A program made the position numbers and the translations under genes. 64,000 bases of DNA. It comes from Pandoraea sputorum. GTDB taxonomy: Bacteria; Pseudomonadota; Gammaproteobacteria; Burkholderiales; Burkholderiaceae. Positions within the stretch are counted from its first letter, which is position 1. Every line of letters starts with the position of its first letter. Below, piece after piece: positions 17,980 through 28,917 of the stretch. Below the pieces are notes generated by a model. That model searched no databases, was not told the origin of the DNA, and saw only the letters and a list, made by a program, of their open reading frames with translations. The stretch is from NCBI RefSeq assembly GCF_000814845.2, contig NZ_CP010431.2, positions 558,001 to 622,000 of the forward strand. Reading direction: 5' to 3'.

Positions 17980-19404
17980 TCAGCCCAGCAGGGCGTCGGC
18001 GAACTCGCGGGCCGAGAACGGTTGCAGGTCTTCCACCTTCTCGCCCACACCGATGAAGTACACCGGGACCGGACGCTGACGGGCGATGGCCGCCAGAATG
18101 CCGCCCTTGGCCGTGCCGTCGAGCTTGGTCACGATGAGACCGGTGAGCTGGAGGGCGTCGTCGAATGCCTTGACCTGCGTGAGCGCGTTCTGACCGGTGT
18201 TGGCGTCGATGACGAGCAGCACCTCGTGCGGTGCGCCATCGGCCGCTTTGCCCAGCACACGCTTGATCTTCTTGAGTTCTTCCATCAGATGCAACTGCGT
18301 GGGCAGACGGCCTGCCGTGTCCGCCATCACGATGTCGATCTTGCGCGCGCGCGCGGCGCTCACGGCGTCGAACACGACGGCTGCCGGGTCGCCGCTTTCC
18401 TGGGCGACGACGGCGACGTTGTTGCGTTCGCCCCAGATCGCCAGTTGTTCACGGGCCGCCGCGCGGAACGTATCGCCCGCCGCGAGCAGCACCGATTGGC
18501 CATAGTGCTGGAAATGTTTGGCGAGCTTGCCGATGCTGGTCGTCTTCCCGGCGCCGTTCACGCCAGCGATCATCACGACCATCGGCGCTTCGCGGCCCAG
18601 CACGAGACTCTGTTCGAGCGGTTGCAGCAGGTCGACAAGCAGGTCATGCAGCGCGCGCTTGACCTGTTCGCCTTCGGTCAGACGCTCGGCCTTGACCTTC
18701 TTGCGCAGGGCATCGATCAGGTAGGTCGTGGCTTCCACGCCTGCGTCGCTCATCAGGAGCGCGCCTTCCAGTTCTTCGAACAGGTTCTCGTCGACCTTCA
18801 CACCGACGAAGATGCTCGTGATGCCTGAGCTCGTCTTCGACAGCCCGGCCTTCAGGCGGGTGAGCCACGAACGCTTGGCCGCCGGTTCAGGTGCCGGGGC
18901 CGAGACGATTTCGCCAATGGCTTCGCCTTGCGCGTCCTTCACGACGACCGGTGCGCGTGGGGTGACCGGTTCAGCGGGTTCGACGGGGGTGCTCTGAGCG
19001 ACGGGGGCGACCGGAGTCGGCTGCGGGGCAGGCGTCGGCGTAGCCGCAACCGGCGTGGGTGCTGTTGGGATATTGACTCGCGCAAGTTCGGAATGCGCTG
19101 AATTTTCCGCAGAGCCGACGGCAGGTGGAACGGGCTGAGCCGCTTGCGTCGGCGTGGCTGCAGGGGCGGACGGCGTCACCGGGGCCGGAGCAACAGGCGC
19201 GGCAGTTGCCAGCGGTGCCGTCCCGCCTTGCGTCGGCTGGCTTTCCGGTTGCTGCGGCGCTGCGGACGGCCGCGGATTCTGTGTCTGCGATACGTCTGTG
19301 GAAGACGCTTCGGATTCGGGCGCTTCGGGCAATTCGGTCGGTGCGGGGCTCGTTTCGGCGGCCTTGTTGCCGCCCGACTTGAAGCGCTTGAAGAAACTGA
19401 ACAT
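17980..19404 (-). CDS. ftsY: Signal recognition particle receptor FtsY
   Basis: GTPase that docks SRP-ribosome complexes at the membrane. The 474-residue protein has a short aromatic-basic N-terminus (MFSFFKRFK), a long Pro/Ala/Thr-rich linker (about residues 15-175), then the NG domain: P-loop [10 protein letters not shown] (about 281-290), DTFRAAAREQL, DTAGRLPTQ and TKLDGTAKGG, ending IGVGEKVEDLQPF. The linker replaces the acidic A domain of E. coli FtsY. The gene is monocistronic, divergent from the M16 peptidase pair. Confidence 0.96.
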   Translation of the reverse strand: MFSFFKRFKSGGNKAAETSPAPTELPEAPESEASSTDVSQTQNPRPSAAPQQPESQPTQGGTAPLATAAPVAPAPVTPSAPAATPTQAAQPVPPAVGSAENSAHSELARVNIPTAPTPVAATPTPAPQPTPVAPVAQSTPVEPAEPVTPRAPVVVKDAQGEAIGEIVSAPAPEPAAKRSWLTRLKAGLSKTSSGITSIFVGVKVDENLFEELEGALLMSDAGVEATTYLIDALRKKVKAERLTEGEQVKRALHDLLVDLLQPLEQSLVLGREAPMVVMIAGVNGAGKTTSIGKLAKHFQHYGQSVLLAAGDTFRAAAREQLAIWGERNNVAVVAQESGDPAAVVFDAVSAARARKIDIVMADTAGRLPTQLHLMEELKKIKRVLGKAADGAPHEVLLVIDANTGQNALTQVKAFDDALQLTGLIVTKLDGTAKGGILAAIARQRPVPVYFIGVGEKVEDLQPFSAREFADALLG

Positions 19405-19575
19405 GGGGTGAGGAACTCGACGTGGGGGCGCGCTATCGGCGTGCGACTATGATTTGTCCTGCCATTCGCGCCGCACAAAACGCCCTACAATGGGCAGGTC
19501 GTTGTTTCCGACGCGGGAAATGCGACGTATTTTATCAGACGCGAATCGACGTCCATGATGGGCGAAAGGGGATCC

Positions 19576-20994
19576 ATGACGGGAACCATGCGCTGGCGAC
19601 ACGCCTTGGCCGGACTGGCCCTGGCTGGTGTGATGAGCCTGGGCCACGCCGCTGACACCGGTGGCAGCAAGACAACGGATAACACTTCGGAATTCACGCT
19701 CTCGAACGGTCTGCGGCTGATCGTGCGCGAGGACCACCGGGCACCGACGGTCGCTCACGTGGTCTGGTATCGCGCCGGCTCGCTCGACGAGTTCAACGGC
19801 ACCACTGGCGTCGCCCACGCGCTTGAGCACATGATGTTCAAAGGCACCAAGACCGTCGGCGCGGGGCAGTTCTCCCGCCAGGTCGCCGCCCTCGGCGGTC
19901 GTGAGAACGCCTTCACGAGCAAGGACTACACCGGCTACTTCGAGCAAACGGAGAAGTCGCGTCTGCCGGAAATGATGCGTCTCGAGGCCGATCGCATGGC
20001 GAATCTGACGCTCTCCGCCGACGAGTTCGCGAAAGAGATTCAGGTGGTGATGGAGGAGCGTCGTCTGCGCACGGACGACCAGCCGCGCGCGCTGCTCTAT
20101 GAGCAACTGATGGCGACGGCGCTCGTCGCGAATCCGTATCGTCGCCCGATCGTCGGTTGGATGGACGATCTTCAGCACATGACCGTTCAGGACACGCGCG
20201 ACTGGTACGAGCGCTGGTATGCGCCGAACAATGCCGTGGTCGTGGTGAGCGGCGACGTCGATCCCGCGCAGGTCAAGACGCTTGCCGAGAAGTACTACGG
20301 CCCGATCAAGTCGCACACGTTGCCGGAACGTCGTCCGCAGAACGAACCCGCGCAGATGGGCGTGCGGCGCGTGTTCGTGAAAGCACCGGCGGAGAACCCG
20401 AACGTGATGCTCGCGTGGCGTGCGCCGCGTCTGAGCGATGTCGAGAAGGATGACGACGTCTATGCATTGCAGGTGCTTTCGGCCGTGCTCGATGGGTACG
20501 GCAACGCGCGTCTGACGAGCCGTCTGGTGCGCGAGCAGCGCATTGCGAACGACGTCGGTGCGAGCTACGACGGCGTGGGCCGCGGCCCGCAGTTCTTCAT
20601 CATGGACGCGACCCCTGCGCAGGGGAAGACGCCGGAGCAGATCGAGAAGGCCTTGCGTGCGCAGATTGCCGACATTGCGGCACATGGTGTGACGGAGGCC
20701 GAGCTCAAGCGCGTGAAGGCGCAGGTGGTGGCGTCGCAGATCTACAAGCGCGACTCGGTGTTCGGTCAGGCGATGGAAATCGGGCTGAACGAGATGTCGG
20801 GCATTTCGTGGCGTCAGATCGATCGCATGCTTGAAAAGGTGAAGGCAGTCACGCCCGCGCAGGTGCAGGCGGTGGCCGGCAAGTACTTCGGCGACGAATC
20901 GCTGACGGTTGCCACGCTCGTGCCGCAGCCGATCGACGAGGCGACACGCAAGCGCCGCGCCCAAGGGGCGCAAGACCTGAAGAACATGCGCTGA
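19576..20994 (+). CDS. M16 family zinc metallopeptidase, catalytic subunit
   Basis: Processing-peptidase-like protein of about 472 residues with a signal peptide (ending near GHAADTGG) and the inverted zinc motif HALEH (HxxEH) followed by the distal Glu in VVMEERRL, so the metal site is intact. Two M16 domains follow each other. It precedes, by 14 bases, a second M16 protein lacking the motif, and the two probably form a periplasmic heterodimer. ATG 19576 is preferred for its AAAGGGGA upstream, though spacing is short; ATG 19555 and 19588 are alternatives. The substrate is unknown. Confidence 0.88.
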   Translation: MTGTMRWRHALAGLALAGVMSLGHAADTGGSKTTDNTSEFTLSNGLRLIVREDHRAPTVAHVVWYRAGSLDEFNGTTGVAHALEHMMFKGTKTVGAGQFSRQVAALGGRENAFTSKDYTGYFEQTEKSRLPEMMRLEADRMANLTLSADEFAKEIQVVMEERRLRTDDQPRALLYEQLMATALVANPYRRPIVGWMDDLQHMTVQDTRDWYERWYAPNNAVVVVSGDVDPAQVKTLAEKYYGPIKSHTLPERRPQNEPAQMGVRRVFVKAPAENPNVMLAWRAPRLSDVEKDDDVYALQVLSAVLDGYGNARLTSRLVREQRIANDVGASYDGVGRGPQFFIMDATPAQGKTPEQIEKALRAQIADIAAHGVTEAELKRVKAQVVASQIYKRDSVFGQAMEIGLNEMSGISWRQIDRMLEKVKAVTPAQVQAVAGKYFGDESLTVATLVPQPIDEATRKRRAQGAQDLKNMR

Positions 20995-21008
20995 GAGGGC
21001 CACACACG

Positions 21009-22448
21009 ATGATGAAAATTTCCGCACTGTTGCGTGCGTTCTCCGTGCCCGCGCGAACGGGTGTCATGGCTTGTGCAGCCGCTGGCGCGCTGGCGGCCGC
21101 TCTGCCGCTCACGGCCAGCGCCGCGCTGCCGATCCAGACCTGGGTCGCGCCGTCCGGTGCCAAGGTGATGCTGGTCGAGAGCCGTTCGATCCCGATGATC
21201 GACGTGAACATCGATTTCGATGCAGGCAGCCGCTATGACCCGAAAGGCAAGTCGGGGCTGGCGTTGCTGACGGCTGGGTTGCTCGACGCTGGCGCGGCGG
21301 CTGCAGGCGGGCGTCCTGCGCTGAGCGAGGCGCAGATTGCCGACCGTTTCGCAGACGTGGGCGCGATGGAAGCGACGAGCGCCGGACGTGACGCAGCGAC
21401 CGTCACCATCCGCACGCTGTCGTCGGCCACCGAGCGCGATGCGGCCGTGAGTACGCTGGCGCAATTCCTGCAACATCCGACGTTCCCCGACGTTGTGCTC
21501 AAGCGCGAAACGGCGCGTCTGTCGTCCGCGATTGCCGAATCGGATACGAAGCCTGAGGCGATCGCCGAGAAGGCCTTTCGCAGTGCGATCTACGGTAGCC
21601 ACCCGTATGGCGTGACGCCGACGGTGGCAAGCGTCAATGCCGTGAAGCGCGACGATCTGGTGCGTTTCTATCGCGATATGTACAGCCCGAAGCGGGCGGT
21701 CGTCTCCATCGTTGGCGACATCGACCGCGCGCAGGCCGAGAAGCTTGTGGCCCAGTTGACGGACGCCATGCCTGTCGGCGTCACGCCGCCCACGATGCCG
21801 CCGGTGGCCGCGCTGCGCAGCGCGGTGCAGATCGATCTGCCGCATCCGGCCGAGCAGGCACACATCGCGACGGGGCAGGCGTCGATGGCGCGCAGCGATC
21901 CCGACTACTTCCCGTTGCTCGTGGGGAACTACGTGCTGGGCGGTGGCGGCTTCGTGTCGCGTCTGACGGCGGAAGTGCGTGAGAAGCGCGGTCTGACGTA
22001 TGGCGTATCGAGTGGCTTCGTGCCGCAGTTGCAGGAGGGTCCGTTCGAGATCAATTTGCAGACGCGTCGCGAGCAAGCGCCCGAAGCGCTTAAAGTCGTG
22101 CGCGAGACGCTGGCCCGATTCGTTCAGGACGGCCCCACCGCCGAGGAAATGCAGGCAGCGAAGGACAACCTGACGAACGGCTTCCCGCTGCGTCTGGATA
22201 GCAACCGCAAACTGCTGGCGAACGTGGCGGCCATCGGCTTCTACAACCTGCCGCTCGACTACCTCGACACCTGGACTGCAAAGGTCGAGGCTGTGACTGC
22301 GGCGCAGGTGAAGGACGCGTTTGCGCGTCACGTGCAGCCGGATCGCCTCGTGACTGTCGTCGTCGGACCGAGTGACGTGTTCGGCGCGGCGAGCGCAGGC
22401 GCAACCGCACCGAGCGCCACGCCGACAGCGAGCAAGCCTGTGAAGTGA
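21009..22448 (+). CDS. M16 family peptidase-like protein, non-catalytic subunit
   Basis: A 479-residue secreted protein (signal peptide ending near ASAALPIQ) with the two-domain M16 fold. At the position where the active partner has HALEH, this sequence reads LLTAGLLDAG, so the zinc ligands are missing. The YGSHPYG segment and the Gly-rich NYVLGGGGFVSRL loop, followed by the REKRGLTYG motif typical of the beta/alpha processing-peptidase regulatory side, are kept. It very likely pairs with the upstream catalytic subunit. The C-terminal 25 residues are Ala/Thr/Ser rich. Confidence 0.87.
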   Translation: MMKISALLRAFSVPARTGVMACAAAGALAAALPLTASAALPIQTWVAPSGAKVMLVESRSIPMIDVNIDFDAGSRYDPKGKSGLALLTAGLLDAGAAAAGGRPALSEAQIADRFADVGAMEATSAGRDAATVTIRTLSSATERDAAVSTLAQFLQHPTFPDVVLKRETARLSSAIAESDTKPEAIAEKAFRSAIYGSHPYGVTPTVASVNAVKRDDLVRFYRDMYSPKRAVVSIVGDIDRAQAEKLVAQLTDAMPVGVTPPTMPPVAALRSAVQIDLPHPAEQAHIATGQASMARSDPDYFPLLVGNYVLGGGGFVSRLTAEVREKRGLTYGVSSGFVPQLQEGPFEINLQTRREQAPEALKVVRETLARFVQDGPTAEEMQAAKDNLTNGFPLRLDSNRKLLANVAAIGFYNLPLDYLDTWTAKVEAVTAAQVKDAFARHVQPDRLVTVVVGPSDVFGAASAGATAPSATPTASKPVK

Positions 22449-22485
22449 TGACGGCGTGTAGGTCGCACGTCTGAGCACGTCTGAA

Positions 22486-22516
22486 AAAACGGCACCGGGA
22501 TTTCCGGTGCCGTTTT
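22486..22516. terminator. Bidirectional terminator between the M16 pair and the ABC permease gene
   Basis: A 13-bp inverted repeat (22486-22498 with 22504-22516) with AAAA/TTTT at its ends and a five-base loop. It is 38 bases after the M16 stop and 37 bases after the convergent permease stop. Confidence 0.88.
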
Positions 22517-22552
22517 GTTTTGCAGCCTACGTTTCGGATTCGCTCGGGAACG

Positions 22553-23353
22553 CTATCGAAGTATCCTGCGACGCAACAGCACAAGCGCGACGGAGAAGCC
22601 GACGACGGTGTAGAGGACAAGTGCGCCCACATGTAGCCACGGCATATCGATGGCGCGCCCCAGCATGGCAGGGCGAATCAGCGCGACCGCGTGCGCGAGT
22701 GGCAACCATTCCGTCACATGACGCGCTGCCGCCGGGAGTTGCGACAACGGGAAGAACACGCCGGAGAGCAGCAACATCGGCGTCATCACGAGCGTCTGGT
22801 AGAACATGAAGAAGTCGTAGCTCGGCGCGAGTGCCGTCATCACCATCGCCAGACTGGCGAACGCCAGCCCTGCGAGCAAAACGGCTGGCAGGACCACAGC
22901 GAGACTGTCGATGCGCGCGTATCCGAGCACGCTTGCTACCATCAGAATCGCAACACCCGAGAGCACGGCTTTGCTTGCGGCCCAGACGACCTCGCCGAGC
23001 ACGATGTCGCCCAGCGTCAGCGGAGTATGCATCAGTGCTTCCCAGGTGCGTTGCACGTGCATGCGCGAGAAGCCCGAATACATCGATTCGAAGCTTGCCG
23101 AGAACATCACGCTGGAGCCGACGGTGCCCGCGGCGAGAAACGCGATGTATGAAGTGCCGTCGACATTGCCGACCATCATGCCGAGACCGAAACCCAGGCC
23201 GAAGAGGTAGATCATCGGGTCTGCGAGATTGCCGAACATCGAGGCAATCGCGAGTTTGCGCCAGACGAGGAAGTTGCGTCGCCAGACACCCATCCACGGC
23301 GTGACGCCCGGCAGGTAGCGAGGCGCATCAGGCGTCATGTGGTGTTCAGTCAT
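22553..23353 (-). CDS. ABC-2 type transporter permease (NodJ-like)
   Basis: A 266-residue membrane protein with six predicted helices of the ABC-2 permease family. The N-terminal [11 protein letters not shown], the GLMGxxxG-like [19 protein letters not shown], and FFPLSQLP near the C-terminal third are typical of NodJ-type exporters. ATG 23353 has GGGAG seven bases upstream and overlaps the ATPase gene's end by 8 bp, so the pair is translated together. NodIJ in rhizobia exports lipochito-oligosaccharides, but homologues are widespread in Burkholderiales without that role, so the substrate is unknown. Confidence 0.87.
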   Translation of the reverse strand: MTEHHMTPDAPRYLPGVTPWMGVWRRNFLVWRKLAIASMFGNLADPMIYLFGLGFGLGMMVGNVDGTSYIAFLAAGTVGSSVMFSASFESMYSGFSRMHVQRTWEALMHTPLTLGDIVLGEVVWAASKAVLSGVAILMVASVLGYARIDSLAVVLPAVLLAGLAFASLAMVMTALAPSYDFFMFYQTLVMTPMLLLSGVFFPLSQLPAAARHVTEWLPLAHAVALIRPAMLGRAIDMPWLHVGALVLYTVVGFSVALVLLRRRILR

Positions 23354-24263
23354 CTCGCATCTCCCGTCCCGTGAGCTTGAGAAAGACATCCTCCAGATTG
23401 GCCCGACGATGCAGATACCGCACCCCCGGCTGGTCCTGCAGGGCGTTCACGACCGGTGCGGCGTCGCGAACGTAACAGAAGTGGGTCTCGCCGCTGGTCT
23501 CGATGCGCTCGGCGAATGGCGCGAGGCTGGCAAGGAGGGCGTGCGGGACGTCGCCGAAGACTTCCACGACATCGCAGCCGATTTCGCGTGCCACGAGTTC
23601 CGGCGGTGTGCCTTCGGCGATCTTGCGTCCGGCGTCGATCACGCAAAGCCGGTGGCACAGACGCTCGGCTTCTTCCATGAAGTGGGTGGTGAGCAGAATC
23701 GTCTTGCCCTCGTTCATCAGCGATTTCAATCGCTCCCAGATCAGATGCCGGGCCTGAGGATCGAGTCCGGTCGTCGGCTCGTCGAGTACGAGCACGTCGG
23801 GATTATTGATCAGGGCGCGCGCAAGCGTGAGGCGCCGCTTCATGCCGCCCGAGAGCTGGGCGACGCGGGCATCTGCCTTCGATTCGAGACGGGCGAACGC
23901 CAGCAGCGCGGGCACGCGTTCCTTGATATCGGCCGAGGCGAGTCCGAAATAACGTCCGAAGACCGCCAGGTTTTCGCGCACCGTGAAGTCGGGGTCCAGA
24001 TTGTCGAACTGCGGCACGACGCCGACGCGGCGTCGCGCTTGCGGTGCGAGTTTCGGGACGGGCAGGCCGCCGAGCCGGATTTCGCCAGCGTCGGGCGTGA
24101 CAAGGCCCAGCAGCATGCGTAACGTGGTCGTCTTGCCCGCACCGTTGGGCCCCAACAGGCCGAAGCACTCGCCCGGTGCGACGTGCAGCGAAAGGTGATC
24201 TACCACGGGGCGGCCGTCATAGGCCTTGCATAGTTCTGTTACCTCGATGGCGGCATCGGTCAT
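23346..24263 (-). CDS. ABC transporter ATP-binding protein (NodI-like)
   Basis: A 305-residue ATPase with Walker [11 protein letters not shown] (about residues 36-45), Q-loop PQFDNLD, signature LSGGMKRRL, Walker [13 protein letters not shown] and switch His in [10 protein letters not shown]. The C-terminal extension of about 80 residues is the usual one for drug/polysaccharide exporter ATPases of the NodI/CcmA type. I chose ATG 24263 (MTDAAIEV). It forms a two-gene exporter with the downstream permease and is divergent from rsmD. Confidence 0.9.
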   Translation of the reverse strand: MTDAAIEVTELCKAYDGRPVVDHLSLHVAPGECFGLLGPNGAGKTTTLRMLLGLVTPDAGEIRLGGLPVPKLAPQARRRVGVVPQFDNLDPDFTVRENLAVFGRYFGLASADIKERVPALLAFARLESKADARVAQLSGGMKRRLTLARALINNPDVLVLDEPTTGLDPQARHLIWERLKSLMNEGKTILLTTHFMEEAERLCHRLCVIDAGRKIAEGTPPELVAREIGCDVVEVFGDVPHALLASLAPFAERIETSGETHFCYVRDAAPVVNALQDQPGVRYLHRRANLEDVFLKLTGREMRDD

Positions 24264-24566
24264 GGCGGGTCTGCGGTCTCCTGTCGCGTGGCCGGGCAAC
24301 AACGGTGGATCGACGTACGATCGACGTTGGGAGTGCGTCGCAAAGCTGGACGTTCACCGGCCGGGATTTGTGCACCGCCGTGCGCCGCTATCCCTTATGG
24401 GGCATGGCCTATGGGGCATAAGGCGCGGGCGATGTGGTATGTTTCGCCTCAACAATGTAGCGTGAATTGTCATGATTTTGGATTCTCTGCGCGCGCAACG
24501 ACGCGCGCGACCCCATTTTTCCACCGTCAGCGGTGCCCCCAGTCAAGCCGTATTGCGGAGGACGCC
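24264..24566. other. Divergent intergenic region with short repeats
   Basis: About 300 bases between the NodI-like gene and rsmD. It contains a 10-base direct repeat (24396-24405 and 24410-24419, TATGGGGCAT) enclosed by a CCTTATG/CATAAGG inverted pair (24393-24399 and 24417-24423). No gene is evident. The repeat may be a regulator site or simply part of the rsmD or ABC promoter. Confidence 0.45.
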
Positions 24567-25160
24567 ATGAAGTCCGGTGCAGGTAACGTGGCGCGCGGCG
24601 CGCCGCAGCAGGTCCGCATCATTGGCGGTCAGTGGAAGCGCACGCCGCTGCCGGTGCCGCCGGGCGACGGTCTGCGGCCGACCCCCGATCGCGTGCGGGA
24701 GACGCTGTTCAACTGGCTCGGGCAAGACCTGACGGGCATGCAGTGCCTCGACGCCTTCGCGGGCAGCGGTGCGCTCGGCTTCGAAGCCGCCTCGCGCGGC
24801 GCGCAGCGGGTGTTGCTGGTCGAGTCGGCCGCACCGGCCATTCGTCAGTTGCGCGCCAATCAGGCCAAACTCGACGCCAAACAGATCGAGATCGTCCAGG
24901 CGGATGCCAGACGCCTGATAACCACACTCTCGCCCGGGGTTTTCGACGTCATTTTTCTCGATCCGCCGTTTGCGAGTGGATGGCTGAACGACCTGCTGGC
25001 TCCTGCCGCCCGTCTGCTCGCGCCGAACGGCGTGATCTACGCCGAGTCGGACGTCCCCCTGGAGGACGAAGCGCTCGCCGAGTTGGGCCTCGTGTGCCTG
25101 CGTCGGGCGAAAGCCGGAGCGGTGCATTATCATTTGCTTGAATCGATTCCGAAAACCTAG
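24567..25160 (+). CDS. rsmD: 16S rRNA (guanine(966)-N(2))-methyltransferase RsmD
   Basis: Methylates G966 of 16S rRNA. The 197-residue protein shows the N-terminal RIIGGQWKRTPL and RPTPDRVRETLFNWL motifs, the AdoMet-binding CLDAFAGSGALGFEAASRGA and the catalytic DPPF (family NPPY/DPPF). ATG 24567 is preceded by GGAGG. coaD follows 55 bases downstream; the rsmD-coaD pairing is widely conserved and the two are likely an operon. Confidence 0.94.
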   Translation: MKSGAGNVARGAPQQVRIIGGQWKRTPLPVPPGDGLRPTPDRVRETLFNWLGQDLTGMQCLDAFAGSGALGFEAASRGAQRVLLVESAAPAIRQLRANQAKLDAKQIEIVQADARRLITTLSPGVFDVIFLDPPFASGWLNDLLAPAARLLAPNGVIYAESDVPLEDEALAELGLVCLRRAKAGAVHYHLLESIPKT

Positions 25161-25176
25161 AGACCACAATGAATAA

Positions 25177-25710
<534 letters not shown>

Positions 25711-25788
25711 GCAGCGTCGCTATCAGGCATCGGTCACGTATTTCGCTCGACCGGGGCTCCGGCTTTCTAAGCTTGGCGAGCCATCAGG

Positions 25789-25826
25789 AAAAAACCCGCA
25801 ACGCCGATGAGCGCTGCGGGTTTTTT
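25789..25826. terminator. Terminator between coaD and the solute-binding protein gene
   Basis: A 12-bp inverted repeat (25789-25800 with 25815-25826) flanked by A and T runs, with a 14-base loop. It lies 78 bases after coaD and 22 bases after the convergent gene's stop, so it can end both transcripts. Confidence 0.87.
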
Positions 25827-25848
25827 TATCGTGACTCGGGGTGCGAGA

Positions 25849-26652
25849 TCAGAAGTTGGCTGGCAACGGTGCTTGCATCCACTTGACGGACATCGCATTC
25901 AGTCGACCGTCGGCCTTCGCCTTGTCGATGATGGCGTTCAGCTTCGCCACCATCGCCGTTTCGCCTTTGCCCACACCGATGTAGCAGGGCGTTTCTTCAA
26001 CCGGGAATTTCAGATCGAAGGCGCGCTGTTTGCTCTTCTCGCGCACGGCGTTCGCCACGATGTTGCCCAGCGTCACGAGCTGCACCTGACCGGCGAGATA
26101 CGACGCCGCCGTCGCGTTGTTGTCCTCATATCGCTTGATGTTCGTGCTCGGCGGTGCGACGGCGGTCAGCGCAAGGTCTTCCGTCGAGCCGCGCGTCACC
26201 GCGATGGTCTTGTTGGCGAGGTCGGCAGGCACCTTGATCGCAATGTCTTGCGGACCATACACGCTCTTCGGGAACGGTGCGTACGCCTTCGTGAAATCGA
26301 TCGCCTTCTCGCGTTCGGCGTTCTTGCCGAGTGACGAAATGACAACGTCGACCTTGCCCGTCGTCAGATACGCGATGCGGTTCGTGCTGATGACCGGTAC
26401 GAGTTCGACCTTAGCCCCGATCTCCTTGCCGATCAGCTCCGCCATGTCGATGTCGTAGCCGTGCACTTTGAGGTCGGTACCGATCGAACCGAACGGCGGG
26501 AAGTCTTGCGGGATGGCAATGCGGATGACGCCGGTCTTGGCGATGGTCTGGAGGGCGTCGGCGTGGGCGAGGCCTGCGAGACCTCCCAGCGACGCAACGA
26601 CAACCGCTTGCAGCATCCGGCGACGACCGGCTTGATGAAGGAAGGCAGGCAT
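25849..26652 (-). CDS. Periplasmic amino-acid-type ABC solute-binding protein
   Basis: A 267-residue family 3 extracellular solute-binding protein. It begins with a basic stretch and hydrophobic signal (GRRRMLQAVVVASLGGLAGL) cut after AHA, then GVIRIAIPQDFPPFG, GYDIDMAELIGKE, the DVVISSLGKNAEREKAIDFT segment and AVTRGSTEDL. These are typical of polar amino-acid binders, but the ligand cannot be read off. No permease or ATPase gene is adjacent, so it is an orphan component here. AAGGAG lies nine bases before the ATG. Confidence 0.88.
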   Translation of the reverse strand: MPAFLHQAGRRRMLQAVVVASLGGLAGLAHADALQTIAKTGVIRIAIPQDFPPFGSIGTDLKVHGYDIDMAELIGKEIGAKVELVPVISTNRIAYLTTGKVDVVISSLGKNAEREKAIDFTKAYAPFPKSVYGPQDIAIKVPADLANKTIAVTRGSTEDLALTAVAPPSTNIKRYEDNNATAASYLAGQVQLVTLGNIVANAVREKSKQRAFDLKFPVEETPCYIGVGKGETAMVAKLNAIIDKAKADGRLNAMSVKWMQAPLPANF

Positions 26653-27350
<698 letters not shown>

Positions 27351-27424
27351 ATGGCCTGAGCGGCATGAGCGGCAACCGACCGCTCATCCCGCGCCGCCAA
27401 CGATGCCAGATCTCACCGGCCGGG

Positions 27425-28021
27425 TCACTTTCCCGGCGACGCGTGCAGACGCATCATCGCCTTTTCCATCTCACCCTTAACAACCAGGTCGACGATGTCG
27501 AGCGATCGCGACATGGCGTCGTCGATCTGTTCCTGCTCTTCCTTGCGCGGCGGCTTGAGCACGAAGTCCACGACCTGCTGCTGGCTTCCGGCCGGTTGTA
27601 GCGTGCGCGGGTGTCCAATGCCCAGACGCAGTCGCCAGAATTCAGGCGTCGTCAGATGCGCGGCAATATCCTTGAGGCCGTTGTGCCCGCCACTGCCACC
27701 GCCACGCTTGAGCTTGACGGTGCCGGGCAACAAATCGAGTTCGTCATGCACGACGAGGATCTCGTCCGGCAGGATCTTGTAGAAGCGAGCGAGTGCTACG
27801 ACCGACTGCCCCGAGCGGTTCATGAAGGTCTGCGGCTCCAGCAGCCACACTTCCTGCCCGGCCACGCGCGTACGTGCTGCGAAGCCGTGAAAGTTCTTCT
27901 GGTTGGTGAGCGACGCGCCGCATTGCTGCGCCAGCGCGTCGACGAACCAGAACCCTGCGTTGTGACGCGTCGCAGTGTATTCGGCGCCCGGATTGCCGAG
28001 CCCTACGATCAGCTTGATCAT
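27425..28021 (-). CDS. pth: Peptidyl-tRNA hydrolase
   Basis: Releases peptides from prematurely dropped peptidyl-tRNA. The 198-residue protein has the N-terminal [20 protein letters not shown] with the catalytic His (about residue 20), [21 protein letters not shown] with the catalytic Asp, and [13 protein letters not shown]. It lies downstream of rplY, separated by a terminator-like hairpin; the order prs-rplY-pth is common in betaproteobacteria. Confidence 0.96.
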   Translation of the reverse strand: MIKLIVGLGNPGAEYTATRHNAGFWFVDALAQQCGASLTNQKNFHGFAARTRVAGQEVWLLEPQTFMNRSGQSVVALARFYKILPDEILVVHDELDLLPGTVKLKRGGGSGGHNGLKDIAAHLTTPEFWRLRLGIGHPRTLQPAGSQQQVVDFVLKPPRKEEQEQIDDAMSRSLDIVDLVVKGEMEKAMMRLHASPGK

Positions 28022-28070
28022 TTCGGTATCAGGATCTTGGCACGCGCCATCTTGGCATGCGCGCCGCCAT

Positions 28071-28104
28071 AAAAAAACCCGCCGGACATGATGTCGCGGC
28101 GGGT
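28071..28104 (-). terminator. Terminator after rplY
   Basis: An 8-bp GC-rich inverted repeat (28077-28084 with 28097-28104), extended by a gaca/tgtc pair in the loop. On the - strand it is followed by seven T residues. It lies between rplY and pth, so pth expression needs read-through or its own start. Confidence 0.82.
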
Positions 28105-28144
28105 CTTGCGTCCAGCGTCGCCGCTGAAAGCTAGCGAACGAGGC

Positions 28145-28762
28145 TTAGGCAGCCGGCGTTTCGCCTTCAGCCGAAGCAGCCGCTTCGTCAGCAGCAGCGC
28201 CAGCCGGTTGAACGGCTTGTGCCACCACCGGGTTTTCTTGCTCGACGTGCAGCGTCAGCGTCACGCCGGCGGGCAGCTTGACGTCCTTGGCGTGAACCGT
28301 CTTGCCAGCTTCCAGAGCCGACAGGTCGACTTCCAGGAATTCCGGCAGCTTGCCCGGCAGGCAGCTAACGTCCAGTTCGTTCAGGGTGTGGCTGATCACG
28401 TTCGAAGCCAGCTTCACGGCCGGGGCGTTTTCTGCGCCCAGGAAGTGCAGGGGCACCTTGACGTGGATCGGCTTGTTCGCGTCGACACGTTGGAAGTCAA
28501 CGTGCAGAACCAGTTGCTTGAACGGGTGGTACTGCACATCGCGCAGCAGCACTTGTTCGGTCTTGCCAGCGACTTCCAGCTCGAGAATCGACGAGTGGAA
28601 AGCTTCCTTGCGGAGCGCGTGCCACAGGGCATTGTGATCCAGCTCGATCAGTTGCGGATCAACGTTACCACCGTACACGATGCCCGCGGTCTTGCCGGCA
28701 TTGCGCAGGCGGCGGCTCGCACCCGTACCTTGCAGATTACGCTCAAAAGCGACGACTTTCAT
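28145..28762 (-). CDS. rplY: 50S ribosomal protein L25/general stress protein Ctc
   Basis: Binds 5S rRNA. The 205-residue form has the L25 domain ([20 protein letters not shown] to about residue 95) plus the C-terminal TL5/Ctc domain ([21 protein letters not shown] region) and an Ala/Glu-rich tail. This long version is usual in betaproteobacteria, unlike the 94-residue E. coli protein. ATG 28762 has AAGGAG with six-base spacing. It follows prs, about 155 bases away. Confidence 0.95.
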   Translation of the reverse strand: MKVVAFERNLQGTGASRRLRNAGKTAGIVYGGNVDPQLIELDHNALWHALRKEAFHSSILELEVAGKTEQVLLRDVQYHPFKQLVLHVDFQRVDANKPIHVKVPLHFLGAENAPAVKLASNVISHTLNELDVSCLPGKLPEFLEVDLSALEAGKTVHAKDVKLPAGVTLTLHVEQENPVVAQAVQPAGAAADEAAASAEGETPAA

Positions 28763-28876
28763 AACAACTCCTTGAGCTGCCCGCGACCAGGCAGCGATTT
28801 CTTCCTGAATTTCCCGCCAAAAAACACGGGTTTCAGTAACGACAAAGGCGGGGATAGGCTCCCCGCCGACATAACA

Positions 28877-28897
28877 ACGGCGCCACACAGGCGCCGT
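28877..28897. other. Stem-loop in the prs-rplY spacer
   Basis: A perfect 8-bp inverted repeat (28877-28884 with 28890-28897) with a five-base loop, about 21 bases after the prs stop. There is no real T tract on the - strand, so it may act as an mRNA-stabilising or partially terminating structure between the genes. Confidence 0.5.
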
Positions 28898-28917
28898 CGC
28901 AAAATTTTACCGAACGC

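Noticed and set aside
23346..24263. NodIJ-like pair as a nodulation system
   Set aside because: No nodABC or other nodulation genes are nearby and such exporters are common in non-symbiotic Burkholderiales.
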